Below, one piece after another: positions 8,547 to 16,394 of a stretch of 64,000 bases of DNA. The position numbers and the translations under genes were made by a program. Position 1 is the first letter of the stretch, and every line of letters begins with the position of its first letter. The notes under the pieces are model-generated. The model was given only the letters and a program-made list of their open reading frames with translations. It was not told the DNA's origin and searched no databases. Source of the stretch: Neisseria mucosa (lineage in GTDB: Bacteria > Pseudomonadota > Gammaproteobacteria > Burkholderiales > Neisseriaceae); the NCBI GenBank assembly GCA_003028315.1, contig CP028150.1:2232001-2296000 (forward strand), written 5' to 3'.

Positions 8547-9296
8547 TCAAATCACTTTGGCTTCGTTTTTCAATTTTTCAACCAATTCGGCAACGCTTGC
8601 TACTTTTACGCCTGCCTGACGCGCTTTAGGCTCTGCGAATTTCACCGTTTTCAGACGAGGTGAAATATCGGCAACCAAATCGGCAGGAGCCAGTTTTTCC
8701 AAAGGTTTTTTCTTTGCCGCCATGATATTGGGAAGTTTGACAAAGCGCGGCTCGTTCAAACGCAAATCCGCACTGATAACAGCAGGCAGTTTCAATGCGA
8801 TGGTTTCTTCGCCGCCATCGATTTCGCGCACAATCTGCACTTCGTCGCCTTCAATTTGTACTTTGGACGCAAACGTACCTTGCGCCGCATTCAGCAAAGC
8901 AGCCAGCATTTGCGCCACTTGGTTGGCATCATCATCAATCGCTTGTTTGCCCAAAAAGAAAATCTGCGGATTTTCTTTGTCCGCAACGGCTTTCAGCAAC
9001 TTGGCAACTGCCAGCGGCTCCAATTTCGCATCGGTTTCAACATGAATTGCACGGTCGGCACCCATCGCCAAAGCTGTACGCAACGTTTCTTCGCATTTTT
9101 TCTCGCCCAAAGAAACCGCTACGATTTCGCTTACTTTTCCGGCTTCTTTCAAACGGACGGCTTCTTCCACAGCGATTTCGTCAAACGGATTCATCGACAT
9201 TTTGACATTGCCGATATCCACATCCGAACCATCGGCTTTTACACGAACTTTGACGTTGTAGTCCACTACGCGCTTTACTGCGACCAGTGCTTTCAT
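8547..9296 (-). CDS. etfB: Electron transfer flavoprotein subunit beta
   Basis: A 249-residue AMP-binding partner of EtfA. It begins MKALVAVKRVVDYNVKVRVK and contains the family signature region 'VSLGEKKCEETLRTALAMG' and 'LAVAKLLKAVADKENPQIF', ending in a helical tail that wraps EtfA. First gene of the etfBA operon with a good GGAG-type site (AGGAGAATTC before ATG). About 210 bases separate it from waaC. Confidence 0.96.
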   Translation of the reverse strand: MKALVAVKRVVDYNVKVRVKADGSDVDIGNVKMSMNPFDEIAVEEAVRLKEAGKVSEIVAVSLGEKKCEETLRTALAMGADRAIHVETDAKLEPLAVAKLLKAVADKENPQIFFLGKQAIDDDANQVAQMLAALLNAAQGTFASKVQIEGDEVQIVREIDGGEETIALKLPAVISADLRLNEPRFVKLPNIMAAKKKPLEKLAPADLVADISPRLKTVKFAEPKARQAGVKVASVAELVEKLKNEAKVI

Positions 9297-9510
9297 TGAA
9301 TTCTCCTAAAAAGAACGTTGCTTTCACCATCCAGCAAAACCAAACCTTCTTCTCTATAAAATCAAATCCGTTTTCCTTAAAAACGAATTCATTCAGAAAT
9401 CTTTCAGATAATGATTGCCGATTATACCATTTTTAAAGCATTTACTCAGGCTGAAGGATATACATTCCTGTACTCAACAAACTGGAAAATGTCATGCCGC
9501 TATATCAGTT

Positions 9511-10491
9511 TCAGACGACCTTTGAGCCTTCATCAGCAGCCACACAATCCATCAACGTTTGATAAACCAAATCCGCAGTCGGAATCTGCCCGATATTGCC
9601 CAAATTTTTTGCAACAGCCGAAACTTGAACGCCTGTTTTAATCGGATCAGTATCGGTATAAATACCGACCACAGGTTTTTCCAAAGCATTTGCCAAATGC
9701 AGCAAACCGGTATCCACACCGATAATTCCGACCGCGTGTTTCAGCAGATACGCCGCCTGCAATAAATTCATTTTATCGCACACAATGGCAAATGGCAGTC
9801 CGTCTGCAATTTGTCCGGCACGCGTTTTTTCAGTTTCATTTCCCCACGGCAGGTAAACATTGCATTGTTGTTCTTCATTCAGTTTTTGCAGCAACGCCCG
9901 CCAGTTTTCCACAGGCCATAACTTACTGTCCCGGCTGGTCGCATGCAAAGCCGCATAATACGGCTGCTCTAAACTTTTCAGACGACCTGCTTCAGGAACG
10001 GTCAAACCGAATACCTGCGTTTCCGGTATTGCATATCCAAATACTTGAGCGAACAGCTCACGGTTGCGCCAAACGGCATTTTTCCCTTTCGGTACGGCGT
10101 ATGTTTTCGCATACGCCAACGCAGCCAACCCCTCACGCGCGCTGTTTTTATCTAAACCATAAATAGGGGATTTTGCCATTTTGGCGAAACACGCGCTTTT
10201 AATCAGACCTTGACTGTCCAATACAAAATCAAATGCTTCCTGCCGCAAGGCCTGTTTCAGACGACCTATTTCCTGCCAAGTTTCTGCTTGAAAAAGATGT
10301 TTGCGCCATTGCCGCCATTTCATCACATGGATTTTTTTTACGAACGGATGCAGGCGCGCAATATCCGCAAATCCGGCTTCACACAACCAATGGAGTTCCA
10401 CATCAGGGCATTGTCGCGCCAAATCTTCGATTGCGGGCAAAGTGTGAATTAAATCGCCCATACTGGACAAGCGGACAAGCAAAATTTTCAT
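9511..10491 (-). CDS. waaC: Lipopolysaccharide heptosyltransferase I
   Basis: A 326-residue GT9-family enzyme adding the first heptose to Kdo in the inner core of lipooligosaccharide. N-terminal MKILLVRLSSMGDLIHTLPA, middle 'HATSRDSKLWPVENWRALL' and C-terminal 'IIGVDTGLLHLANALEKPVVGIYTDT' are the expected family motifs; the sequence resembles Neisseria RfaC as recalled. Two DUS lie inside the gene (near 9976 and 10256). A parS-like site lies just upstream at 10504. Confidence 0.93.
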   Translation of the reverse strand: MKILLVRLSSMGDLIHTLPAIEDLARQCPDVELHWLCEAGFADIARLHPFVKKIHVMKWRQWRKHLFQAETWQEIGRLKQALRQEAFDFVLDSQGLIKSACFAKMAKSPIYGLDKNSAREGLAALAYAKTYAVPKGKNAVWRNRELFAQVFGYAIPETQVFGLTVPEAGRLKSLEQPYYAALHATSRDSKLWPVENWRALLQKLNEEQQCNVYLPWGNETEKTRAGQIADGLPFAIVCDKMNLLQAAYLLKHAVGIIGVDTGLLHLANALEKPVVGIYTDTDPIKTGVQVSAVAKNLGNIGQIPTADLVYQTLMDCVAADEGSKVV

Positions 10492-10503
10492 ATTTAAGAA
10501 GTG

Positions 10504-10519
10504 TGTTTCACGTGAAACA
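10504..10519. other. parS site (exact 16-mer)
   Basis: TGTTTCACGTGAAACA is the exact consensus chromosomal parS palindrome bound by ParB. It lies in the short spacer between pncA and waaC, 2.9 kb from the second site at 7585. A 16-mer match by chance in 64 kb is very unlikely. Confidence 0.85.
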
Positions 10520-10527
10520 ATTTTAAC

Positions 10528-11163
10528 TTATTGATTATTAATATATTTTTTAATTTCTTCAGCGTTTTTTAAGATAATTGCACCGGCAGAACGCATTTCC
10601 TGCCATGCCGTTTCGATGGTATCCGGCGCAATGCCCCGACAAGCCGCTTCATTGACGATAACCTGCCAATTGCCGCCTTTTAGCAACTGCAAAACCGTTG
10701 TTTTCACACAATAATCCGTAGCCAACCCGCCGACAATGACCGTATCCGTATTTTGACAACGCAGCCATTCAATCAGCCCTGTGCTCAGTTTTTCCTCGAT
10801 ATCGTGAAAACACGCGCCGTAAGGATGCAATTCAGGATCAACGCCTTTCCAAACGCAATAATCGTATTCCTTGGCAGAAGGCAGTCCGTCCAACAATTCA
10901 TAGCCGCGCGTACCGACCATCGCATGAGCCACCCAAGTCAAATCCGCATCGGGCAAACCTGTCGGCTTTAACATATCAACAGGGTTATCCACAAGCCATT
11001 TTGCTGCCGCATGATGCGCATCTTTCGTCATCACGCGCAAATCCGCCAAAGCGGCTTGGGCATTCAACTCTTCGACAATCAAATGCCCCTCGTTCACAGG
11101 CAGCTCTTTAGGACACAAAGGCGTAAAAGTTTTTTGTGCATCAACATCAATGGAAACAATCAT
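10528..11163 (-). CDS. pncA: Nicotinamidase (isochorismatase-fold hydrolase)
   Basis: A 211-residue enzyme converting nicotinamide to nicotinate for NAD salvage. The catalytic triad can be placed: Asp8 in SIDVDAQKTF, Lys106 in 'VWKGVDP' and Cys152 in 'GGLATDYCVKTTVLQL'. Candidate metal ligands Asp/His lie in 'TKDAHH' (residues 47-52). It reads upstream of waaC on the same strand, with 36 bases including a parS site between them. Other isochorismatase-fold amidases share the triad, but length and motifs favour PncA. Confidence 0.85.
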   Translation of the reverse strand: MIVSIDVDAQKTFTPLCPKELPVNEGHLIVEELNAQAALADLRVMTKDAHHAAAKWLVDNPVDMLKPTGLPDADLTWVAHAMVGTRGYELLDGLPSAKEYDYCVWKGVDPELHPYGACFHDIEEKLSTGLIEWLRCQNTDTVIVGGLATDYCVKTTVLQLLKGGNWQVIVNEAACRGIAPDTIETAWQEMRSAGAIILKNAEEIKKYINNQ

Positions 11164-11277
11164 CTCATCATTTCAAAGCGATTAAAATGCCCTGTATTAT
11201 AACAAATTACTGCCCAAAAGCGGTAAAACCGGCTGTGATAAGATAACGTTTTTCCAAAAAACTTGTCCACAATCCTC

Positions 11278-11952
11278 ATGACTTACACCATCGTCCCCAT
11301 CGCCACCGCCCGCTCGCCCTACAAACAGAAATTCGGCGTCGCCCGTCAGCCCGGATTGGTTCCCGCCGCAGAGGTCTGCATCGAGCTGAATCCCGAATTT
11401 ACCGCAGACAGCGTACGCGGACTGGAACACTTCGATTATGTGTGGATAAGTTTTATCTTTCACGGCGTATTGGATGAAGGCTGGGCACAAATGGTGCGTC
11501 CGCCACGGCTCGGCGGCAAACAAAAAATGGGCGTATTCGCCACACGCAGCCCCCACCGCCCCAATCACCTCGGACTATCGCTCTTAAAACTCGAACGCAT
11601 CGAAACCGGTAAACCCGTCCGCCTCTATTGCAGCGGCGCAGACCTGCTGGACGGCACACCGATTATCGACATCAAACCCTACATCCCCTTTGTCGAATCC
11701 AAACCCGACGCCTCATCCGGCTTCGTCAGCGGCAAACCCGAAGAGCTTGAAGTCGTATGGTTGGAAAACATAGGTGCGGAAAATTTATCTACCAGCACCC
11801 AAAACCTGATCAGCCAAAGCATAGCCCAAGACCCGCGCCCCGCCTATCAGAATATTCCCGAACGGATTTACGTCATGAATATAGAGGATTATGAAGTCAA
11901 GTTTCAAATTGAGGGAAACCGCGCGACGGTTATTGGGATAAGCGTTGTTTAA
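11278..11952 (+). CDS. trmO: tRNA m6t6A37 methyltransferase TrmO (TsaA/VirR-like)
   Basis: Methylates N6 of t6A37 in tRNA-Thr(GGU). The ATG at 11278 gives 224 residues; a TTG five codons earlier would also be possible. Family motifs: 'PIATARSPYKQKFGVARQPG', 'VWISFIFHG', 'KMGVFATRSPHRPNHLGLS' and 'LLDGTPIIDIKPYIP'. With tsaC this is the second t6A-pathway gene in the window. It converges on gapA with a DUS hairpin between. Confidence 0.9.
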   Translation: MTYTIVPIATARSPYKQKFGVARQPGLVPAAEVCIELNPEFTADSVRGLEHFDYVWISFIFHGVLDEGWAQMVRPPRLGGKQKMGVFATRSPHRPNHLGLSLLKLERIETGKPVRLYCSGADLLDGTPIIDIKPYIPFVESKPDASSGFVSGKPEELEVVWLENIGAENLSTSTQNLISQSIAQDPRPAYQNIPERIYVMNIEDYEVKFQIEGNRATVIGISVV

Positions 11953-11976
11953 ATTTAGTGATTGATTTCATTAAAC

Positions 11977-12012
11977 AAGGTCGTCTGAAAAAATTTTCAG
12001 ACGACCTTTTTC
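11977..12012. terminator. DUS inverted-repeat bidirectional terminator
   Basis: A perfect AAGGTCGTCTGAAAA / TTTTCAGACGACCTT hairpin with very short loop and T-run lies between the convergent trmO and gapA genes. An exact TTATCCACA follows at 12019-12027. Confidence 0.85.
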
Positions 12013-12053
12013 TCTTACTTATCCACAGACTGGTTTACCCAATCCGAAATCTT

Positions 12054-13058
12054 TTAGATTTTACCTGCGAAGTATTCCAAAGTGCGGACGAGTTGGCAGG
12101 TGTAGGACATTTCGTTGTCGTACCAGGCGACGGTTTTCACCAGTTGTTTGTCGCCTACGGTCATCACGCGGGTTTGGGTGGCGTCAAAAAGCGAGCCGTA
12201 TTCGATGCCGACAACGTCGGAAGAAACGATTTGATCTTCGGTGTAGCCGTAAGATTCATTGGCGGCAGCTTTCATCGCGGCGTTGATTTCTTCTTTGGTC
12301 ACGGGGCGTTCGAGGACGGAAACCAATTCGGTCAGCGAGCCGGTGGCAACGGGGACGCGTTGGGCGGAGCCGTCGAGTTTGCCGTTCAATTCGGGGATAA
12401 CCAGACCGATGGCTTTGGCGGCGCCGGTGCTGTTGGGCACGATGTTGAGCGCGGCGGCACGGGCGCGGCGCAAATCGCCTTTGCGGTGCGGCGCGTCAAG
12501 GGTGTTTTGGTCGCCGGTGTAGGCGTGGATGGTGGTCATCAGGCCTTCAACTACGCCGAACTCTTTTTGCAGGACTGCCGCCATCGGGGCGAGGCAGTTG
12601 GTGGTGCAGGAAGCGGCGGAGATGACGGTTTCGCTGCCGTCCAAAATGTCTTGGTTCACGCCATATACGACGGTTTTCACGTCATTGCCGCCGGGGGCGG
12701 AAATAACGACTTTGCGCGCACCGGCGCGAATGTGGGCTTCGGCTTTGGTTTTGCTGGTAAAGAAGCCAGTACATTCGAGGACGACGTCTACGCCCAATTC
12801 GCCCCAAGGCAATTCTTCAGGATTCGGATTGGCGAAGACTTTGATTTCTTTGCCGTTCACCACGATGGCATCGTCTTTCAATTCGGCAGTACCTTGGAAG
12901 CGGCCTTGGGTGCTGTCGTATTTGAAAAGGTGCAGCAGCATTTCGGCAGGGGTCAGGTCGTTGACGGCGACGACTTCGATGCCTTTGGCTTTTTCAATTT
13001 GACGCAATGCCAGACGGCCGATGCGGCCGAAACCGTTAATCGCTACTTTGATGCTCAT
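12054..13058 (-). CDS. gapA: Glyceraldehyde-3-phosphate dehydrogenase
   Basis: A 334-residue glycolytic/gluconeogenic NAD(P)-dependent enzyme. Start at MSIKVAINGFGRIGRL, with AGGAG eight bases upstream; an upstream in-frame ATG lacks a site. The catalytic Cys151 lies in 'ISAASCTTNC', and His in the 'TTIHAYTGDQ' segment. Asp33-Leu34 ('VNDLT') fits NAD use. Single gene, divergent from the region leading to lpxC. Confidence 0.96.
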   Translation of the reverse strand: MSIKVAINGFGRIGRLALRQIEKAKGIEVVAVNDLTPAEMLLHLFKYDSTQGRFQGTAELKDDAIVVNGKEIKVFANPNPEELPWGELGVDVVLECTGFFTSKTKAEAHIRAGARKVVISAPGGNDVKTVVYGVNQDILDGSETVISAASCTTNCLAPMAAVLQKEFGVVEGLMTTIHAYTGDQNTLDAPHRKGDLRRARAAALNIVPNSTGAAKAIGLVIPELNGKLDGSAQRVPVATGSLTELVSVLERPVTKEEINAAMKAAANESYGYTEDQIVSSDVVGIEYGSLFDATQTRVMTVGDKQLVKTVAWYDNEMSYTCQLVRTLEYFAGKI

Positions 13059-13627
13059 TTTGATACTCCTGTCAGTAGGGAAAGGGATAAATTTCAATAA
13101 GGGCTATTGTAGCCTGAAATAAAACTACTACCTAGAATTACACGATGCTACTTTTAAAATGTTTGATTTAAATAAAAAAACCGTGAAATAGGTCGTCTGA
13201 AAATGCAGATTGGTACGGTTTGTCCCCATATTTAGGGATAAATTTTGGTTGTTTTTAAAATTAATATGTAATTATTTAAAAAAATGATGATGGTGATGAG
13301 TGTATCCCCGCTTTGTGGATAACCTTATTACTGATTGTATAATCAAATTGTTGCATTCATTTAAAGGCTGCGTTCAAGTTTTGTTTTTTATGAGAACAAA
13401 GTCGGATAATCTGTAATCGTTTGAATTTTTCTGTGGATAAAATCGGATTTTTCCACTCGGATTACACGGTATATTGTGGATAATCTTACCGGTACAAAGG
13501 GTCGTCTGAAAAATCTATGGTTCTGAAACACCTACATTAGCAAATACTATTAAAAATAATGGATTATTTTTTCCTTTTTATCGTATTATCCAAATATCAA
13601 ACCAATTATTGAATAAGGAGGCGGTTT
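13059..13627. other. AT-rich gapA-lpxC spacer with DnaA-box cluster
   Basis: About 570 bases without a gene between divergent gapA and lpxC. It contains three exact DnaA boxes in the same orientation (TGTGGATAA at 13314-13322, 13432-13440 and 13475-13483), one single-mismatch box (TTATCCAAA, 13586-13594), two lone DUS (about 13191 and 13499), and a very AT-rich stretch (13250-13290) that could unwind easily. It must also hold the gapA and lpxC promoters. Candidate origin or DnaA-binding locus; not proven. Confidence 0.5.
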
Positions 13628-14542
13628 ATGCTGCAACGAACTTTGGCAAAATCCATCAGCGTAACCGGCGTCGGGCTGCATTCGGGCGAACGGGTCGCGC
13701 TGACCCTGCACCCTGCGCCCGAAAACAGCGGGATTTCCTTCCGCCGTACCGATTTGGACGGCGAAATGGGCGAAACCATCAAACTTACGCCCTACCTCAT
13801 CAACGATACGCGCCTGTCGTCCACCATCGTAACCGACAAAGGCGTGCGCGTCGGCACGATCGAACACATCATGTCCGCGCTGTCCGCCTACGGCATCGAC
13901 AATGCGCTGATTGAGTTAAACGCGCCCGAAATCCCGATTATGGACGGCTCCAGCCTGCCGTTTATTTATCTTTTGCAAGATGCGGGCGTTGTCGATCAAA
14001 AGGCGCAAAAGCGGTTTTTGAAAATCCTCAAACCTGTCGAAGTCAAGGAGGCGGGCAAATGGGTACGCTTTACGCCGTATAACGGCTTTAAAGTTACGCT
14101 GACCATCGAATTCGACCATCCGGTTTTCAACCGCAGCTCGCCCACTTTTGAAATCGATTTCGCGGGCAAGTCCTACATCGACGAAATCGCGCGCGCGCGC
14201 ACCTTCGGCTTTATGCACGAAGTAGAAATGATGCGCGCCCACAATCTCGGGCTGGGCGGCAATTTGAACAACGCCATCGTGATTGACGATATGGACGTTT
14301 TGAATCCGGAAGGTTTGCGTTATCCCGACGAGTTCGTCCGCCACAAAATCCTCGATGCCATCGGCGATTTGTATATCGTCGGACACCCGATTATCGGCGC
14401 ATTCGAAGGCTACAAATCCGGCCATGCCATCAACAACGCTTTATTGCGCGCAGTTTTGGCGGATGAAACCGCTTACGAATGGGTGGAATTCGCCGACGAC
14501 GAAGATTTGCCGTCCGCCTTCCACGAGCTGCCCGCGGCTTGA
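13628..14542 (+). CDS. lpxC: UDP-3-O-acyl-N-acetylglucosamine deacetylase
   Basis: A 304-residue zinc deacetylase, the committed step of lipid A synthesis. It begins MLQRTLAKSISVTGVGLHSG; zinc and catalytic motifs are present ('TIEHIMSALSAYGIDNA', 'MDGSSLPFIYLL', 'RHKILDAIGDLYIVGHPIIG', 'KSGHAINNALL'). The ATG is preceded by AAGGAGGCGG. The gene is closed by its own hairpin terminator and a DUS hairpin. In meningococci, as recalled, pilE lies next to lpxC; here a filamentous prophage follows instead. Confidence 0.97.
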   Translation: MLQRTLAKSISVTGVGLHSGERVALTLHPAPENSGISFRRTDLDGEMGETIKLTPYLINDTRLSSTIVTDKGVRVGTIEHIMSALSAYGIDNALIELNAPEIPIMDGSSLPFIYLLQDAGVVDQKAQKRFLKILKPVEVKEAGKWVRFTPYNGFKVTLTIEFDHPVFNRSSPTFEIDFAGKSYIDEIARARTFGFMHEVEMMRAHNLGLGGNLNNAIVIDDMDVLNPEGLRYPDEFVRHKILDAIGDLYIVGHPIIGAFEGYKSGHAINNALLRAVLADETAYEWVEFADDEDLPSAFHELPAA

Positions 14543-14557
14543 GATAAGACGGTGTAC

Positions 14558-14595
14558 AAAAAGGTTGTGGATGATTGTTTATCCACAACCTTTTT
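14558..14595 (+). terminator. lpxC intrinsic terminator
   Basis: AAAAAGGTTGTGGAT and ATCCACAACCTTTTT form a perfect 15-bp stem with an 8-base loop 15 bases after the lpxC stop. One arm contains a TTATCCACA DnaA-box 9-mer (14579-14587). Confidence 0.9.
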
Positions 14596-14602
14596 ATTCA
14601 AT

Positions 14603-14646
14603 AAAGGTCGTCTGAAATCTTGATTTTAAGTTTTCAGACGACCTTT
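14603..14646. terminator. DUS inverted repeat downstream of lpxC
   Basis: Facing AAAGGTCGTCTGAAA and TTTTCAGACGACCTTT copies form a second hairpin right after the lpxC terminator. Confidence 0.75.
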
Positions 14647-14849
14647 CAATAAAACAAACCATCTCCCGCCAATATTTCAGACATGATTATCCACATGGCT
14701 ATCTAATCTATCCTTATGAAAAATAAAAAGATTATATTTTTTCTCAAATTTTATACACATTTTATCCATAGCTTTTCTCCAGCAATAAAAAAGATAGTGT
14801 ATTCCACCGTCAACAACATTTACATATCTTAAAGATACACAAGGTCTGC

Positions 14850-14874
14850 GCCCCGATTTTTCGGGGCGTTTTTT
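14850..14874 (-). terminator. Hairpin at the 3' end of the prophage recombinase gene
   Basis: A GC-rich stem (GCCCCGA / TCGGGGC) followed by T-runs on either side lies 12-36 bases beyond the recombinase stop codon and marks the left end of the prophage. Confidence 0.6.
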
Positions 14875-14885
14875 CATGCCGCTGT

Positions 14886-15833
14886 CTAATTTCGGTATCG
14901 GGAACGGTCGTAATCTTTACCTGTTTTATACAGTTGGTAGGCAATGACGGCCAGTTTTCGCATTATGGCGACTATTATCAGCTTCGGGGGCTTTCCCCTC
15001 GCTTTGAGGCGGGCTGTAAAGGCTGGAAAGGCGTTCATACGGTAAGCGACGAGGGCGGGCATATACAGGGCTTTACGGGCGTTCTTTTGCCCCTGTTTTG
15101 ATATTCGGGACTTTCCTTTGACGCTTGTCCCCGAATCTTTGATTTTTGGGTCTAAACCGAGGTAAGCGGCAAATTGGTTTTGATTTGCAAAGTCGTAGCG
15201 TATGAGTTTGGCGAGCAGGGCAGAAGCGGCGGATTCGCCTATACCGTCTATGGTTTTCAGGCGGTTCTTCTTTTCGTTGTATATTGGATTTTGGCGGTAG
15301 AAGTCTTTGAGTTCGTTTTGTACGGTTGCTATAAGCCTGTTCAGATGGTCTATTGTGGTCTGTATGTGATGGCGGATAGTATCGGGGGCGGTTTGGTGTT
15401 TGGTCTGCTCTGCGGCTCTCTGCTGCTTAAGGCGAGCTATATAGTCTGTGATGGCTTGGAGGTATTCTTGCTCTTCTGTCGGCGGCTGCCATGCTTGCGG
15501 CTGCATTCTTCGACAGTATTCGGCTATCAGCCTAGCGTCCTGCCTGTCGGTCTTGGTTCGTGTCTGTTCGGCTTCTCTGAAGCCTTTTATCTTGCTTGGA
15601 TTGACTATGCTTACGGTGTGTTTCTGCCTTAGGTGGGCGGCTATGGCTTCGTGGTAGATTCCTGTCGATTCGCAACAGCAATGCACTGCTTCGGCTGTGT
15701 ACTCCTGTATCCAGTCGTCCAACCGTCCGAATCCGTCCTCTGTGTTGTCAAACCTCCGTTCATAAAAAATGCTGTCTGAAATCAGACAGCAATCTATGGT
15801 TTTCTTTGATACGTCTATCCCTAGGTAGTACAT
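14886..15833 (-). CDS. Piv/IS110-family DEDD recombinase of the prophage (pivNM/irg-like)
   Basis: A 315-residue recombinase. The N-terminal RuvC-like DEDD site is visible: Asp7 (GIDVSKKT), Glu55 (CCESTGIYHE), Asp96 and Asp99 (KTDRQDARL). The C-terminal transposase_20 domain has 'IDGIGESAASALLAKL' and 'GTSVKGKSRISKQGQKNAR', which supplies the serine of this family. Related genes (pivNM/irg) sit at the end of Neisseria Nf filamentous prophages and are thought to integrate them. It is the last gene of the phage module, separated from it by a structured non-coding region (15834-16195). IS110 relatives are now known to use a bridge RNA; whether this one does is open. Confidence 0.9.
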   Translation of the reverse strand: MYYLGIDVSKKTIDCCLISDSIFYERRFDNTEDGFGRLDDWIQEYTAEAVHCCCESTGIYHEAIAAHLRQKHTVSIVNPSKIKGFREAEQTRTKTDRQDARLIAEYCRRMQPQAWQPPTEEQEYLQAITDYIARLKQQRAAEQTKHQTAPDTIRHHIQTTIDHLNRLIATVQNELKDFYRQNPIYNEKKNRLKTIDGIGESAASALLAKLIRYDFANQNQFAAYLGLDPKIKDSGTSVKGKSRISKQGQKNARKALYMPALVAYRMNAFPAFTARLKARGKPPKLIIVAIMRKLAVIAYQLYKTGKDYDRSRYRN

Positions 15834-16195
15834 TGTTTTGCCTTATTTATTCAGGCTCGCAGCCTTGTATAGTGTTCAAACTGAGTATGTACAAAAAGCC
15901 CGCGCTTCTATCTTTTTTCCAAGCTGTAGCTTTGGTCGTGCTTTGGAAGTCGCGGACTGCGGTTCGGGTCATGAATCCGAACCCCTGAAAGGGTTGGTTA
16001 CCCGTTCAGGGCTTTGGACTCTTTTTGCCTTCGGCGACGTTCGCCACGTGGCAGAGGGTGGGGTAAAAAACACACCCCACCCCTTGCGGGCAGCGTCTTT
16101 GGGTGGGTTAGCGTCAAGGGGTATCCAAAAAGATTTATAAAGACAATAAAGCCGTCTTTACAAATCTTTCTGGACGCCCTCCCCTTGACTTGTGG
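15834..16195. other. Structured prophage non-coding region (candidate phage origin/packaging signal or bridge RNA)
   Basis: A 362-base spacer with a series of hairpins: 15961-15983 (GGTTCGG/CCGAACC), 15985-16009 (CTGAA-GGGT/ACCC-TTCAG), 16033-16045 (GGCGA/TCGCC), 16056-16082 (GGGTGGGGT/ACCCCACCC) and a long imperfect inverted repeat at 16113-16189 with ends GTCAAGGGG/CCCCTTGAC. Filamentous phages keep replication origins and packaging hairpins in such a region. IS110-family elements encode a guide RNA just upstream of the recombinase gene, which is also this place. No protein-coding frame looks real here. Confidence 0.6.
16113..16189. repeat. Long imperfect inverted repeat in the phage non-coding region
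   Basis: GTCAAGGGG ... CCCCTTGAC ends enclose inner pairing segments (ATCCAAAAAGATTT with AAATCTTTCTGGA, and AAAGAC with GTCTTT) around a short loop. The left end GTCAAGGGGT recurs at 21515-21524 by the other end of the phage. Confidence 0.75.
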
Positions 16196-16387
16196 TTAGG
16201 TGTGCGATTGAGCTGCGAACATTAAAACCCCTGCGGCACATAATACAAGAAAAATAATAGCAAGACCAAAAATAAAAATGCCAAATTCTTTAATCAACAT
16301 TTTGAAATAAGCCGTGCCATGCTTTCTATGAATATGAATTATTGCATACACAACCAAACACGAAATAACAAATTCTAATGCATTCAT
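16196..16387 (-). CDS. Small membrane protein of the filamentous prophage
   Basis: A 63-residue protein with two hydrophobic stretches (about 1-18 and 34-57) separated by a basic loop. It follows the Zot gene by 7 bases, so it belongs to the phage operon. Its role is not recognised; small hydrophobic phage proteins are often minor coat or assembly parts. Confidence 0.55.
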   Translation of the reverse strand: MNALEFVISCLVVYAIIHIHRKHGTAYFKMLIKEFGIFIFGLAIIFLVLCAAGVLMFAAQSHT

Positions 16388-16394
16388 CGTTTCC

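Larger units (their letters stand above)
14543..14885. other. lpxC-prophage spacer, AT-rich, with DnaA-box-like 9-mers
   Basis: No gene. After two terminators the spacer holds an exact TTATCCACA at 14687-14695 and near-matches TTATACACA (14751-14759) and TTATCCATA (14762-14770). Near its right end there is a GCCCCGA-TTTTT-CGGGGC type hairpin with T-run (about 14850-14874) that could terminate the recombinase gene. The left prophage border probably lies within 14830-14885. Confidence 0.5.

Noticed and set aside
11958..13100. 380-codon plus-strand frame opposite gapA
   Set aside because: Complete overlap with a well-supported gapA gene and a sequence rich in Gly/Phe/Val without a family pattern.
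14677..14877. 66-codon minus frame left of the prophage
   Set aside because: Runs through a terminator hairpin and AT-rich DNA, with no ribosome site or recognisable protein.
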